Below, one piece after another: positions 21,346-32,701 of a stretch of DNA of 64,000 bases. The DNA lies in contig NZ_SOCN01000001.1 of the NCBI RefSeq assembly GCF_004365095.1, forward strand, positions 434,001 to 498,000, in the 5' to 3' direction. The notes under the pieces are model-generated. The model was given only the letters and a program-made list of their open reading frames with translations, was not told the DNA's origin and did no database searches. The first letter of the stretch is position 1. Each line of letters opens with the position of its first letter. A program made the position numbers and the translations under genes. This stretch comes from Mycoplasmopsis mustelae (GTDB lineage: Bacteria > Bacillota_I > Bacilli_A > Mycoplasmatales > Metamycoplasmataceae).

Positions 21346-22362
21346 TTATTTTTCAGAAATTAAGTCGTTATATATTTCTTCGCTATATTCTTTTAATTTT
21401 TTAAAAATTCCATCTTCCTTAACGGAATGCGCGGCAGCATCGATAAAAGCTAATTTGCACTTTTTAAGTTTTCTCGCGAGCAGATATGCACCGACAGGTC
21501 TAGTATCTACATCTTGACGACCATGAACGATATAAGTTTTGATGTTTTTGATCTTATAAGTCTTTGCTAAAATGTAGTTATCATATTTTAAAAATGAATT
21601 ATTTAAAAAATAATGTAGCTGGTTAAACATCATATCAATGCGTGCGTTTTTAGTAGCATTTGAATTATCATCAATGTTTTCGGAGGTTTTAATTGATACT
21701 AAAGCGTTTTCTCAATCTGTAAATTTTTTAGCAAGTTTAGCAAGACTAAAAAATCTTTTATTTGGATTTTGAATTTTTTGCATTTTTAATCATGCGTAAT
21801 GATATTTTTCTAAAACATTTTGACCCGGATAATATCAAACTGCTTTGTTAAATTCGTGAAATTTGTCAGGGTAAAATTGCGAAGCTCCGTTTGGTTTGTA
21901 TAAATAATCTACGTCTTCTTGTCTTGCCAAAAAGACACCACGTAATAATAAAGTGGAAACGTTTTGTGGATATTTTATAGCATACAATAAAGCTAAAGTA
22001 GTTTCTCAACTACCACCAAAGAGCACTACTTTGTCTAAGTTAAAATGTTTTCTAATGCGTTCAATATCTTCAACTAATTCGCTTGTATTATTGTCTTGGT
22101 TTTGGTATTTTGGATAACTTTTTCCGCAACTGCGTTGATCAAATTCATATAAAAGAAATTTTTTAGTATCAAAAACGTCTAATGAGGCTTTTGAAATGCT
22201 TGATCCAGGACCTCCATGGACTATAATTACAGGAATAGAATTATTTGGATTTCCTTTAACATAACAATGAATTCTGTGTTTTGAAGGAGTTGATATAAAA
22301 GTGTGTAAATCTAAGTTCACTTCTTTATTTTTCGTTCGGTCTTGAAAAGACATAGTGTCCAT
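21346..22362 (-). CDS. pip: Proline iminopeptidase-like alpha/beta hydrolase
   Basis: At 338 aa this has the proline iminopeptidase layout: oxyanion region VIIVHGGPGSS (about 45-55), DQRSCGKS (75-82), nucleophile elbow FGGSW (115-119, Ser118), acid in HGRQDVDTRP and base in AAAHSVKE near the C-terminus. It releases N-terminal proline from peptides in the cytosol. The elbow reads GGSWE where the family usually has GGSWG, and the catalytic His follows Ala rather than Gly, so activity should be tested. The gene overlaps the upstream M24 peptidase by 38 bp. An alternative ATG at 22353 is three codons in. The two proline-directed peptidases are probably co-translated. Confidence 0.85.
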
Positions 22363-23368
22363 CTTCTGTTACTAAAACATCATCTTCAATTCTAGCACCA
22401 CCCAAACCTTTAATATAAATTCCAGGCTCAACAGTTAAAATCATTCCAGGCTCTAAAACATAATCAGAAGATTTAGAAACTATTGGAAATTCGTGTACAT
22501 CGATTCCTAAACCGTGTCCGGTTGAGTGTACAAAATAATCACCATAACCTTTGGCAGTTATATAATTACGGCAAATTTTATCAATTTCTGATGCTTTAAT
22601 TCCTGGACGCACTGCTTTACGTCCTGCGGCAGCAGATTCTTTAACAATTTGTAGAATTTCTAGCTGTTTTGGATCTGCTAATTTTTCATCACCTAAAATA
22701 AATGTTCTGGTAATATCGGCTGTATATCCTTGATATTGTGCTCCGAAGTCAATTTTTAATAAGCTGTTATTTACTAGCTTCTTATCGGTCGGATGGTGGT
22801 GAGGTTCAGCAGAATTTTCAGCAGACGCTACAATTTCTTCGAATCCTTCTTTTTCTGCACCATGTATTTTTAATAAGTAATTTAATTTTGCAGCAACTTC
22901 TTTTTCGGTCATTCCTGGTTTAATTCATTGTTTTAATTCTTCTAGGGCCTGCATTGAAATATCTACGGCTTTTTGAATTAATTTAATTTCATTTTTATCT
23001 TTTTGAATTCTAAGTTGTTGACCTGAAATTCATTCAATGTGTTGAGGTTGTGTTCATGACAAAATTCGGTCTTGTACTTCTTTTACTAAATATTCTTTTT
23101 CTAAAGCAATTTTTTTGAAGTTTTTAGCTTCGAACCATTTTTTAATAGCATCACCGGTTAATAAAACAACTTCAACGTTTTTGGCATATTTTTGTGCATA
23201 TTCAATATATCTACCATCAACAAATAATGTGGCACAATCTTTTTCGATTGCGATAAGACCATCGGTGGTTTGTATTCCTGTATATCAAAGTCTGGTTTGT
23301 GGAGCTTCAGAAATTAAAACTTCTACTCCGGTTTTAGTGAACATTTCATTTAATTTTGTTTTGTTCAT
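22325..23368 (-). CDS. pepP: Xaa-Pro aminopeptidase (M24 family)
   Basis: A 347-aa metallopeptidase that removes the residue before proline. The N-terminal non-catalytic domain begins MNKTKLNEMFTKTGVEVLIS. The C-terminal pita-bread fold carries the dinuclear metal ligands: Asp in LKIDFGAQYQGYTADITRTF, His in HSTGHGLGIDVHE, Glu in TVEPG and Glu in GGARIEDD. TGA(Trp) codons lie in the N-terminal half (e.g. LRIQKDK upstream region, QWIKPGM). AAAGGAG precedes ATG 23368. It pairs functionally with the overlapping proline iminopeptidase in peptide breakdown. Confidence 0.92.
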
Positions 23369-23415
23369 AATTCTCCTTTATATTATAAAAAAACGCAGCA
23401 AAGTGCATTCTTCAA

Positions 23416-23568
23416 TTATTTCTTTTCTTTGTGGGTTGTGTGTGCATTACATTTTGAGCAGTGTTTTGATAATTCAACCTTTTCTGGGTGAGTTTTTTTG
23501 TTTTTCTTTGAAATGTAATTTTCCATCTTGCAAGTTGTGCAAGCTAATGTATAACCATCTCTTGGCAT
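23416..23568 (-). CDS. rpmG: Ribosomal protein L33
   Basis: This 50-aa protein starts [20 protein letters not shown] and ends [16 protein letters not shown]. Two CxxC pairs (C-T-T-C and C-S-K-C) indicate the zinc-binding form of L33. It is basic and rich in lysine, as expected for a 50S subunit protein. GGAGCAAAA precedes the ATG. It lies between nfo and pepP with about 50 nt on each side. Confidence 0.95.
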   Translation of the reverse strand: MPRDGYTLACTTCKMENYISKKNKKTHPEKVELSKHCSKCNAHTTHKEKK

Positions 23569-23619
23569 TTTTGCTCCTTTATATTTTAAAAGTCAAATTG
23601 ATATATGTATTTTATCAAA

Positions 23620-24447
23620 TTATTTTTGTAATAATAATGCAATTTCTTGTTTATAAATTGGTCCTTCTGGTTTTCAAGGGGTTTCTAAAATAATGGGAAT
23701 ATTATCAAAATCAGGATCATGCACGAACCTTTTTAAAGTATGAGTACCTATATTTCCCTCTCCGATGTTTGCGTGGCGATCTTTATGAGAGAAAATTTCA
23801 TTTTTTGAATCATTTAAATGGATAACTTTGGTGCGTTCTAATATGTTTCAACGTTTTAATTCTGCTTTAAATTCTTCATAGTTTTGTAAATCATAACCAG
23901 AATCTCAAAGGTGGCAGGTGTCTAAACAAACTTGTATACGGTCAGAATTAACCCAATCTAAAATATAGCGAATTTGTTCAAAATTAACACCTATTTCGGT
24001 TCCTTTTCCCGACATTGTTTCAATGCATATTACAACATCTTCGGTGTTTTTTAGAATGTATTTTAGTGAATCAATTAATTGATCTAACGCTTCTTGTGGT
24101 TCGAATTCAGTATGTGCTCCAGGATGTAAGACCATGTATTTAAGGCCTAAATAATTCATTCTTTTGATTTCTTGGATTAAGAAGTCATTTGAAAAAGAAT
24201 GTTTACTTGGACTAGCAGGATTGATAATATATGGTGCATGAACGATAATGTCTCTTTGGGCAATTTTATCTTGATAATTTTGTAGATATTCATCTAATTT
24301 ATATTTTTTTACATCTACACGTTTGGTTGTTTGTGGTGCACCTAAATAAATCATCATAACATTTGCTCCGTTATTTAATGATTCTTGAACTGCTCCAGGG
24401 AGATAATGTGGTGCTTTAAATGAAATATGAGACCCTAATTTAATCAT
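23620..24447 (-). CDS. nfo: Endonuclease IV (AP endonuclease)
   Basis: A 275-aa enzyme that cuts DNA 5' of abasic sites in base excision repair, complementing the mutM glycosylase in this window. It has the TIM-barrel trinuclear zinc ligands in order: LGSHISF (His), HPGAH (His), CIETMSG (Glu), LDTCHLWDSGYD (Asp/His), [15 protein letters not shown] (Asp/His) and ILETP (Glu). One TGA within LDTCHLW is read as Trp, and the stop is TAA at 23620. The start overlaps the last codons of the channel gene by 8 bp; AGAGG precedes it. Confidence 0.95.
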
Positions 24448-25585
24448 TTTTTACCTCTTTGTTCTTAGATTCTTTTTCTTGCTTCTTTTTACTTTTTTTA
24501 TCTATGTGTGCTTGCATTTGATTCAAAAATGCTCCTGCAATAACCCCTGATGGAATAGCAATAATTGCTAATGCAATAATTGCATTTATAGATACAATAA
24601 TTTTAGTTAACGGCGCATGTGGTAGGAAGTCTCCATAACCTATGGTAGTTAATGTTATGGTTGAAAAGTATAAAGCATCTACAAAATTTTGAACATAACC
24701 TGATGATAAAGCGTTGTACTCGCTTAAAATAAATTTATTTTGACCGTTATTAAAAATATTAATGAGATCCTTATTTATATTGTTATTGGCGATAAATGCA
24801 TCTTTATCTACTTGATTTTCTAAAGTAGAATATGTTGCAAATATTTTTCAATTTTCTGGTTGATAACCTTCAACAAATCCTTTTTTTGGATTATTTGGAT
24901 CAAGGAAGAAAACCTTATTAATAAATGTTTTTTGTTCGTTTTCTAAATAAATTGTTTCATTATTTCAAATTAAAATAGCAAAAATAATAATGACTAAGAG
25001 AACTAATAATAAAACGTAAGATAACACTTTTTTTTGTTTGGAAAAAACATCAATAATAATTTTAAATGGTGCAAAAAATGTTAAAACAATAAAAAGTCTA
25101 ATGAATCTAAAAATATTTAAAACTTTAAAAATATTAATGGTTCTTTGAAACTCTGAATTAGTAGCAATCTCACTTCTTAAAATTTCAATAGTGTGTAGTG
25201 ATGATAAAATACAAATTAAAATGACAATTCCATTTCATGAAAAAATATATTTTAAAGTGCTTTTTCAAACGGGGGTTTTTGTGTCTTTTTCAGTATATTT
25301 ACGATAAGTTAGTAAATGTGATATATAATCAAATAGGAAAAATAAGAATGTAAATAATTGTAATATACTAACAGTGGTTTCTCAAGATTGTCTAATACTG
25401 TCGCCAGGGGAAACTAAAGAAAAAACAGAAATTAATGAACAAAAAATAACTATTAAAACATAGATTACGCGCGGTAATTTAACAGCTTTGGTATTTTGAA
25501 ACTCTTTATCAAATTTTCGCGTTGATCAAACGGTTGCTGTAAAAAGTGTTAATAAATTATTGTCTTGTTTTTTAGTAATTTTCAT
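24440..25585 (-). CDS. Potassium channel-type ion channel with long pore turret
   Basis: A 381-aa membrane protein with about six hydrophobic segments, the last two flanking the pore helix and the selectivity filter LTTIGYGDFLP. The fourth segment (INIFKVLNIFRFIRLFIVL) has few positive charges for a voltage sensor. Between the fifth segment and the pore is an insert of roughly 100 polar residues (NNETIYLENEQKTF onward), longer than in typical bacterial channels. The C-terminus is a basic tail ([19 protein letters not shown]). AAGGAG precedes the ATG. It follows the LacI-type gene by 7 nt and overlaps nfo. Potassium selectivity is inferred from TIGYGD. Confidence 0.88.
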
Positions 25586-25592
25586 ATTCTCC

Positions 25593-26564
25593 TTATTTTT
25601 TAGCGTCAACTATTTCTAATGGAATAATTTTATTTATAAATTCACCAGTTTCACGAAAAACCGAAATCATATCTTCTATTTTAAAACCAATATTTGGATA
25701 ATCTATAAAAAGTTTGGCAGAGTAATTTTTTAAATTATCATATACTGATTGATAACCAATATCTGATAAATTATATTCACGTGAGCCTAAGTTTACCACT
25801 AATGTTACATAGACTTCATGAGTAGAACAAATAATGTTTTTTATATTATTGCGTTTTAGGTAGTTATGTAATTTTAATATTTCATCATATTCTTTTTTGG
25901 TTGATAAATGAAAATCATATATTTTTCAACCATTATCATGGCAGGCTTGTTCATATCCTTGCATACGTTCGGCAATTTGTGAATCAGAAAGTCTGTCGTC
26001 ACTAACAAAAACCGCCTTACGGTCTTTAGGATTTGCATTATTTAAAACTTTGGTAGTTAGATCATAAAATCCTTTTTGAATATCAGGTTTAATTCAATTT
26101 AAACCATTGACTTGGTGTCCATACATTATCACAGCTGTATCCTCGATTTTACGGATGTGATCAAATAAATCCTTATCATATTGTGGAATAAAAATAACAA
26201 TTGCGGTAGGTCTTCATGATAAAGCATATCTAATAGTTTCAATATAATCTGATGTAGAACTTCCGGAATAAGTAGTATTAACTCTACGACCAGCTTTAGA
26301 GCATGAAATTGTAATTCCGCTTGCAATTGAAGCAAATAAACTTTGTGCTCAAATTGGCATAATAATGAATACTGAGTTATCACGGCCTCGGATTAAGCGC
26401 GCACCGTGGTTTGGTAGGTATTCGTTAGCTCTCACAACTGCTAGAATTCGGTCTTTTGCTTTTTGAGAAACATAACCGTTATTGTAATAGCGAGAAATCG
26501 TGGAAATTGAAACTTTTGCCTGTTTTGCGATGTCTTTGTATGATAATGTTTTTTTACTAAACAT
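25593..26564 (-). CDS. LacI-family transcriptional regulator
   Basis: A 323-aa regulator. The N-terminal LacI helix-turn-helix and hinge read LSYKDIAKQAKVSISTISRY and NNGYVSQKAKDRILAVV. The periplasmic-binding-protein-like effector domain follows, from SVFIIMPIWAQSLFASI on. Four or more TGA(Trp) codons are present. No Shine-Dalgarno precedes ATG 26564. Instead TATAAT (minus strand, 26572-26577) is only 7 nt away, predicting a transcript that starts at or beside the ATG. The effector sugar and target genes are not evident; the ion channel gene is directly downstream. Confidence 0.9.
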
Positions 26565-26571
26565 AAAATTT

Positions 26572-26577
26572 ATTATA
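26572..26577 (-). promoter_or_regulatory. -10 of a likely leaderless LacI-type transcript
   Basis: TATAAT on the minus strand is separated from the ATG by only AAATTTT, placing the expected transcription start on the initiation codon. Confidence 0.5.
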
Positions 26578-26686
26578 TCATAATTAAATTAAAAATATTG
26601 CTTAAATGAACCTAATTTTTAAGGATTTTTAGTCGGAAAAAGAAAATTTTTTATATTTTTTTAACTATATTATAGGTAAAAAAGCA

Positions 26687-26731
26687 AAAATATCTAAAAA
26701 TAACGCATAATGCGCTACTTTTAGATATTTG
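26687..26731 (-). terminator. Terminator of the coiled-coil lipoprotein gene
   Basis: A near-perfect stem of about 20 bp, AAATATCTAAAA..CGCAT against ATGCG..TTTTAGATATTT, has its two irregular pairs as G-U in minus-strand RNA. A T-rich tail follows. It spans the stop codon at 26721. Confidence 0.75.
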
Positions 26732-28472
26732 CACTGTTTTTGAGTGCTTGTGATTTGTTCTTTAAGTTGTTGAATGATTGAATGACTGGTGGTTTTGTAG
26801 TTATACCAATTCCATCATCAACATTACCTAAATATTTGTCATAAATTTCTTGATAAAAGTATCCGTCACGTAAAACCCGATCAATTGAAAATAATAATTG
26901 TGAGATACCGATTTGTAAAATTCTAGAATTTTGAATGTGTTCTGTGAATGTATATACTTTTAATCCATTTACATTACTTAGTGTGTAAAACTCATCTAAA
27001 ACTTGTTTTTTAAGTTCTATAAATTTATTTTGCAGTTGTTTATCGACTTCAGTTAGAGTAAAGGTACGAACTAAATTTGTTGGAGTTGAATATATAAAAC
27101 CTGTTTTTCTGCCCCATGTTACAGATACTCTTTTTGCATCATTTGCAAGTTCTCGCGGAGCATTTGCTTCAACCAACGTTGTTAGGTATGGACTAGTGCG
27201 TTTTCAATCCTTTTCTTCAACAAACATAAGTGGTTTTTTGGTTCGGATTTGTTTAATTATTTTATCTTGAATAGATTTAATTTCTGCCGCAGACGAAGCA
27301 ACGGATAATTGATTTGTAAAATCATAATTATTGTTAGGTTCTTGTACGTTAAGGATTTTTAAAGAAGCATTTGCGCTAGTTAGTGCTTTTGAGATTTCAT
27401 TATTTAGTTCTTGCAATGCTTCTTGTAAGAAGCTTTGCAATTGAGATACTGAATTTTGATTATTTATTTTTGCACTAATTTTATCTTTTATGGTTTTAGA
27501 ACTAATTTTTGATAAAGTTACATTAATAACACTTTTTAAATTTGTTTTTTGGTTTGTTTCTGTTAGTTTTGAAAATTCAGATTTAATTGCCTCTAATAAA
27601 GAATTTAATGTTTCTAAAGTATCAGAATTTAATAACTTTTGGTTAAATGCATCTTTTTGATCTGAATTTAATAAAGAAATATTTAAAGTAATTTCTTGTT
27701 TTTTAGCTTCAATTTGTTGTTGTTTTCTCTGTTGCTGTTGCTGTAAAAGTTTATCAATTTCGTTTTCAAAAGAAACTAATGCATCGTAAGTTTGAATCTC
27801 ATTTAATTTCTGCAATTGTATATCTTTATTTTCTTCTAGTTGGTTAACTTTCTTAGCAACTTCTGCTTTTTGACTTTTAAATTCTGTTTGTTTTTCAAAA
27901 TTAAATTTATTTATCGCTTCCTGTTTTAGTGTAGAAATTGTAGTGAAATCATCATCTAATAACTTAAATTTTTCTAGTAATTCTGCATTATCTTTAACTT
28001 TATCTATATAGGTTTTGGTTTCCTGTTTTAAATTTTTGAAATATGTATCAATCATTTCTTTAAGATTTTTAATATCTGTTTTACTTCTCAAACTTAAATA
28101 GCTTGCTAAGAAGTTTTTTTGACTAATAGAATTTGTTTGTATTTTAGTATTGATAATATCGCTTAAAAATTGTTTTTGTTGTTGAATTTCTTTAACTAAT
28201 GCGTTTTCTATCTTAGTTTTTAGAATTCTTAATTCAGATTCATCTTTAGCTTCATTTAGTTCAGAAATAAAGTTTGCTTTATTATCTAATGAATTAATTT
28301 TAGTTTGTAACTCCTGTCTAAGTTCTTGATCTTGGATTTGCTGGTTTTGTGGTTTTGTATTTGTATTAATAGTTTGATGGTTTTGGGTTTGTGAACAAGC
28401 AACTGTTAGTATAACAGGGCTTGTGGATGTAGTAAAAACGAGCAACGCTCTCAATTTATTTTTAATTTTCAT
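26721..28472 (-). CDS. Coiled-coil surface lipoprotein, function unknown
   Basis: A 583-aa protein with a lipoprotein signal: basic start MKIKNKLRALLVF, hydrophobic core and lipobox LTVAC. About residues 45-410 are rich in Lys, Gln, Glu and Leu, with heptad-like spacing and a Gln/Arg-rich patch (LLQQQQQRKQQQ), suggesting long coiled coils. The C-terminal 160 residues are less charged, with a possible globular part around RVSVTWGRKTGFIYSTP. One TGA(Trp) joins the two halves. AAAGGAAA precedes the ATG. It is probably exposed on the cell surface. I do not recognise a family. Confidence 0.8.
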
Positions 28473-28529
28473 TTTATTTCCTTTTTTTAATTATTTATTA
28501 TTTTAATATTTTAACATATTTTAAAAGGT

Positions 28530-28632
28530 AAAAAAAGACCAAAAGTGGCCTTTAAATTATTTGATGAAAGGAGGGTTATCTCAAGCAGCGACATATTTAA
28601 TATGTCTCATTCTTGTCTAAAACAAGTATCGT
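28530..28632 (-). ncRNA. Candidate small RNA with an anti-Shine-Dalgarno-like segment
   Basis: The minus strand has an extended -10 (TGCTATCAT near 28640), then two perfect hairpins, CTTGT-TTTAG-ACAAG and GACATAT-TAA-ATATGTC. A single-stranded-looking ACCCTCCTTTCA follows, and a Rho-independent terminator ends at 28534. No ORF with a start and Shine-Dalgarno fits. Length would be about 100 nt. I do not recognise an RNA family; it is not the usual SRP RNA or tmRNA. The rest of 28473-28979 shows no gene. Confidence 0.5.
28534..28553 (-). terminator. Terminator of the candidate small RNA
   Basis: In minus-strand RNA AAAGGCCA pairs with TGGTCTTT (one G-U) around a 4-nt loop, followed by a T-run. 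Confidence 0.65.
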
Positions 28633-28979
28633 TAATATGATAGCACAAAATTTTAAATTTCAATAAATTTTTTATGCAAAAAATTTTAATTAGTATTTTA
28701 AAAATGTTAGCAAAGTAGTAAAGCATAAGATGTAAATATTAATAAAGTATTTTAAAACAATTATTATTAACTTATTCCCTCTATTAAAGAAAACCTTAAA
28801 TAAGCGAGAAAGTTGATATATGATTATTCTTTTTTTAATAGTTAAAAATAAACTTATTAATTTTGAGATTCATAAGTTTATTTATCTTTGTGATAAATTT
28901 TGCAACTTTATAACTATCATTTTGAATATATAGTAATTTTATAAAAATAGAATAAAAAATAATATAATTTAAAAATATT

Positions 28980-30788
28980 ATGGATAAATCAAAGATAAAG
29001 AATTTTTCAATTATCGCACATATAGACCACGGAAAAAGCACTTTAGCTGACCGTATTTTGGAAATTACAAATACGGTAGCTCAACGCGATTTAAAAGAAC
29101 AATTTCTAGATTCAATGGAATTAGAAAAAGAGCGAGGAATTACAATTAAATTAAACGCTGTACAAATAAAATATCGTGATTATATTTTTCATTTAATTGA
29201 CACTCCAGGACACGTTGATTTTACTTATGAAGTATCACGATCATTAGCCGCTTCCGAAGGTGCACTTTTGTTGGTGGATGCGACGCAAGGAATTGAGGCG
29301 CAGACTTTAGCAAATGTCTATTTAGCATTAGAAAATAATTTAGAAATCATCCCTGTAATCAACAAAATTGATCTTCCATCTGCTGATGTTGATGGTGTAA
29401 AAAAAGAAATTGAAGATGTAATTGGAATACCGACCGATCATGCGATTTTGGTGTCTGCAAAAACTGGTTTAGGTGTAGATAAATTACTAGATGCAATTGT
29501 AGAATTTATACCATCACCAAGGAATGCTGATGATAGTAAACCACTTAAAGCATTAATTTTTGATAGTTATTTTGATGCATATCGCGGGGTCGTGATGTTA
29601 GTTCGTGTTTTTGAAGGACATTTAAAAGTAGGTGATAAGTTTAAATTTATGTCACGTAATGACGAAAATAATAACTATCACGTTATAGAACTTGGGGTCC
29701 GCAATCCTTATGAAAACAAAAAAGAATTCTTAGAAGCTGGTGAAGTAGGATGAGTTTCGGCGGCCATACGTGATGCTAAGGAAGTTAATGTAGGTGATAC
29801 CATTACTTTGCGAGACAATCCAACATTAGAAGCCTTGCCGGGGTATAAAAAAATGAAACCTGTAGTATTTACAGGATTTTATCCAGTAGATACCAGAGAT
29901 TATTCATCACTTAAAGAAAGCCTAGAAAAAATTTCTTTGAGTGATTCGTCAATTAGTTGAGAGCAAGAAACGTCAAAAGCGCTTGGTTTTGGATTTCGAG
30001 TTGGTTTTTTAGGTATGCTACATATGGAGATTTTACAAGAAAGGTTGGATCGTGAATATAAAGTAGGAATTATTGCAACAAGTCCAAGCGTGGAATATCG
30101 GGTGACTACCACTAAAGGTGAAGTTGAAATGATTGCTAATCCGACGCTACTGCCTGACCGAACTTTTATTGAAAAAATTGAAGAACCTTATGTGCAAGCG
30201 CAAATTTTTATACCAAATGAATATATTGGTAATGTAATGGAGTTATGTCAAAGTAAACGAGGAATCTATAAATCATTAGAAATGATAGATGCTAAGCGTT
30301 CAAATGTGATTTATGAGTTACCGTTAGCTGAAACTATTTTTGATTTCTTCGATCGTTTAAAATCGTCTACAAAAGGTTATGCTTCTTTTGAATATGAATG
30401 ATTGGGTTATCGTGAGAGTGATTTAGTAAAGGTAGATATTTTATTGAATGGTGATAAAGTGGATGCCTTTTCAATTATTGCGCACCGCGATCGCGCTTAC
30501 GAACAAGCACGAGAATTATGTGTAAAATTAAAAGATGCTATCCCGAGACAAAATTTTGAAGTACCAGTACAAGCCACTATTGGTGGAAAAATAATTGCAC
30601 GCGAAACAATTAAAGCATATCGTAAGGATGTTACTGCGAAACTTTATGGTGGAGATGTTACTAGACGTCAAAAACTACTTAAAAAACAAAAAGAAGGTAA
30701 AAAGCGCATGAAAAAACTAGGAAGTATTGAAGTACCACAAGAAGCGTTTTTATCAATTTTAAAAACTAATATAGATCCCAAAAAATAG
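28980..30788 (+). CDS. lepA: Elongation factor 4 (LepA GTPase)
   Basis: A 602-aa translational GTPase that acts on stalled or mistranslocated ribosomes. The G-domain shows AHIDHGKST (G1), RGITIKL (G2), DTPGHVDF (G3) and NKIDLP (G4). The LepA-specific C-terminal part runs through [40 protein letters not shown] and a basic end. Three TGA codons are read as Trp. There is no Shine-Dalgarno: TATAAT at 28963-28968 lies 11 nt before the ATG, so the leader would be only a few nucleotides. It is followed 8 nt later by pepO. Confidence 0.97.
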
Positions 30789-30796
30789 GAGTAATT

Positions 30797-32701
30797 ATGG
30801 ATAAACTATTAAAAAATGACTTTTATGAATATGTAAATGCAGAATGACTTAAAACTGCAAAAATACCTGAAGATCGCGCATCAATAGGTTCATTTGTCGA
30901 ATTAGATATTAATTTAGAGAAATTGTTAAAATCTTTAATTAAAAAGTGAGTAGATAAAGAAAAAGAACAACCTAAAGATTATCCGATGGTTTTAGAGTTG
31001 ATTAAATTTTATCAACTAGTAATTAATGAAAAACAGCGCGCAATGTTGGAATGGCAACCCGTTAAAGAATTTTTGAGTAAATTAAATCAAATTAACTCGT
31101 TTGATGATTTATTTAAACAAGATAGAGATTTTTGACTAGAATATACAGCGCTTCCGATTCAAATCCAACTATGAGAAGATTTTGTGGATAACGAGAAAAG
31201 AATTGTTTGATTAGATTCGCTTCCTACTATTCTACCTGCAAAAGAAACTTATAATCAAGCTGATAAAAATAAATTATTAAACGTTTGAAGAAATATGGTT
31301 TTAGATTTATTGGTAAGTTTTGGTATTCAAGCAGATATGGCAAACAAAATGATACAAAATGCGATAGATTTTGATAATTATTTTAAAGATCATATTTTAT
31401 CTGCGGTTGAGCAAGCTGATTATGTATCTTTATATAAACTAAAACAACGAGATGAACTAAAAACTTATTCAAAACAAGTTAATTTGGCAAATTTATTAGA
31501 TTTAATTGTTGGTCAAAAAGTTACAGAAGCATCAATTCCTAACTTAAAATTATTTGAAGAATTTGATGAAATTTTTTGTACTGAAAATTTTAACAAATAT
31601 AAAGATTTTTTGTTTATTAAAAATCTTTTAGCAACTACAGGGTATTTGTCGGAAGAAATTAGAATTAAAGCAACAGAATTTAAAAATGCATTAAATGCGG
31701 TTGAAAAAGTTCGAAATTTGGAAGATTATGCATACGATTTAACTACCAAATTTTTTGGAATGCCTTTAGGTATGTATTATGCAGACAAATATTTTGGAAG
31801 TAAAGCGAAAAAAGACGTAGAAAATATGATTGCAAGCATGATACAAATTTATAAAGAAAGTTTATTAGCAAACACTTGACTTTCAAAAGAAACAATTAAA
31901 AAAGCAATAATTAAGTTAGAAGCTTTTGAACCAATGGTTGGTTATCCAGAAGAAATTAGACCATATTATGCAAAGTTTAAGGTTAAATCATATCAAGATG
32001 GTTCAAATATTTTTGCAAATGTTAAAAAATTTGTAAAACTAATTACTGAATATAATTTTTCACTTTATCATAAAGCAGAAAGCAGAAAAATGTGGTCAAT
32101 GACACCTGTAACCATTAATGCCTACTATACTCCTATCCATAATCAAATAGTTTTTCCTGCGGCAATTTTGGCAGCACCTTTTTATGATATTAATCAATCA
32201 AAATCAGCAAATTATGGTGGAATTGGGGCGGTAATAGCGCACGAAATTTCTCATGGTTTTGATAATAATGGTTCACAATTTGATGAAAAGGGACGCTTAA
32301 ATAATTGATGAACCGAACATGACTTACATGAATTTAAAAAACGCACGCAAGCAGCAATTGCATTGTATGATCAAACACCAACACCGTTTGGTAAAGTTAA
32401 TGGAAAATTAACGGTTTCAGAAAATATCGCTGATTTAGGTGGTTTTGCATGTGCCTTAGAGGCGGCAAAAAGAGAAGCAGACTTTAATGCGAAGGAATTT
32501 TTTATTAGTTGAGCAAGGATTTGGAGATCTATATATAAAGATGGATTGGCAAAAAGATTATTAGAATCTGATGTGCACTCACCAACAAAGGTTCGTGCAA
32601 ATAAAGTTTTATCAAATTGTGATTTATTCATCGAAACTTTTAACATCAAAAAAGGTGATCAAATGTTTATAGATAAAAGTAAAAGAGTTAAGATTTGATA
32701 A
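30797..32701 (+). CDS. pepO: M13-family zinc endopeptidase (PepO-like)
   Basis: A 634-aa oligopeptidase of the neprilysin family. The zinc site HExxH is in VIAHEISHGFDNNG (about residues 478-491), and the third ligand Glu is in SENIADLGG about 60 residues later. The substrate-binding NAYYTP and the C-terminal family motif VRANKVLSN are also present. It has no signal peptide or membrane anchor (start MDKLLKNDFYEYVNAEW), so it should be cytosolic and cut imported peptides. It contains many TGA(Trp) codons and ends W-TAA. AGGAG precedes the ATG; it is probably co-transcribed with lepA. Confidence 0.95.

Noticed and set aside
23115-23693. 192-aa plus-strand ORF over pepP, rpmG and nfo ends
   Set aside because: It runs antisense across three well-supported genes and has no recognisable protein features.
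28553-28660. Fragment of a 16S rRNA 3' end because of the CCTCCTTTCA motif
   Set aside because: The flanking conserved GGATCA and helix 45 sequence are absent, and the unit has its own promoter-like site and terminator.
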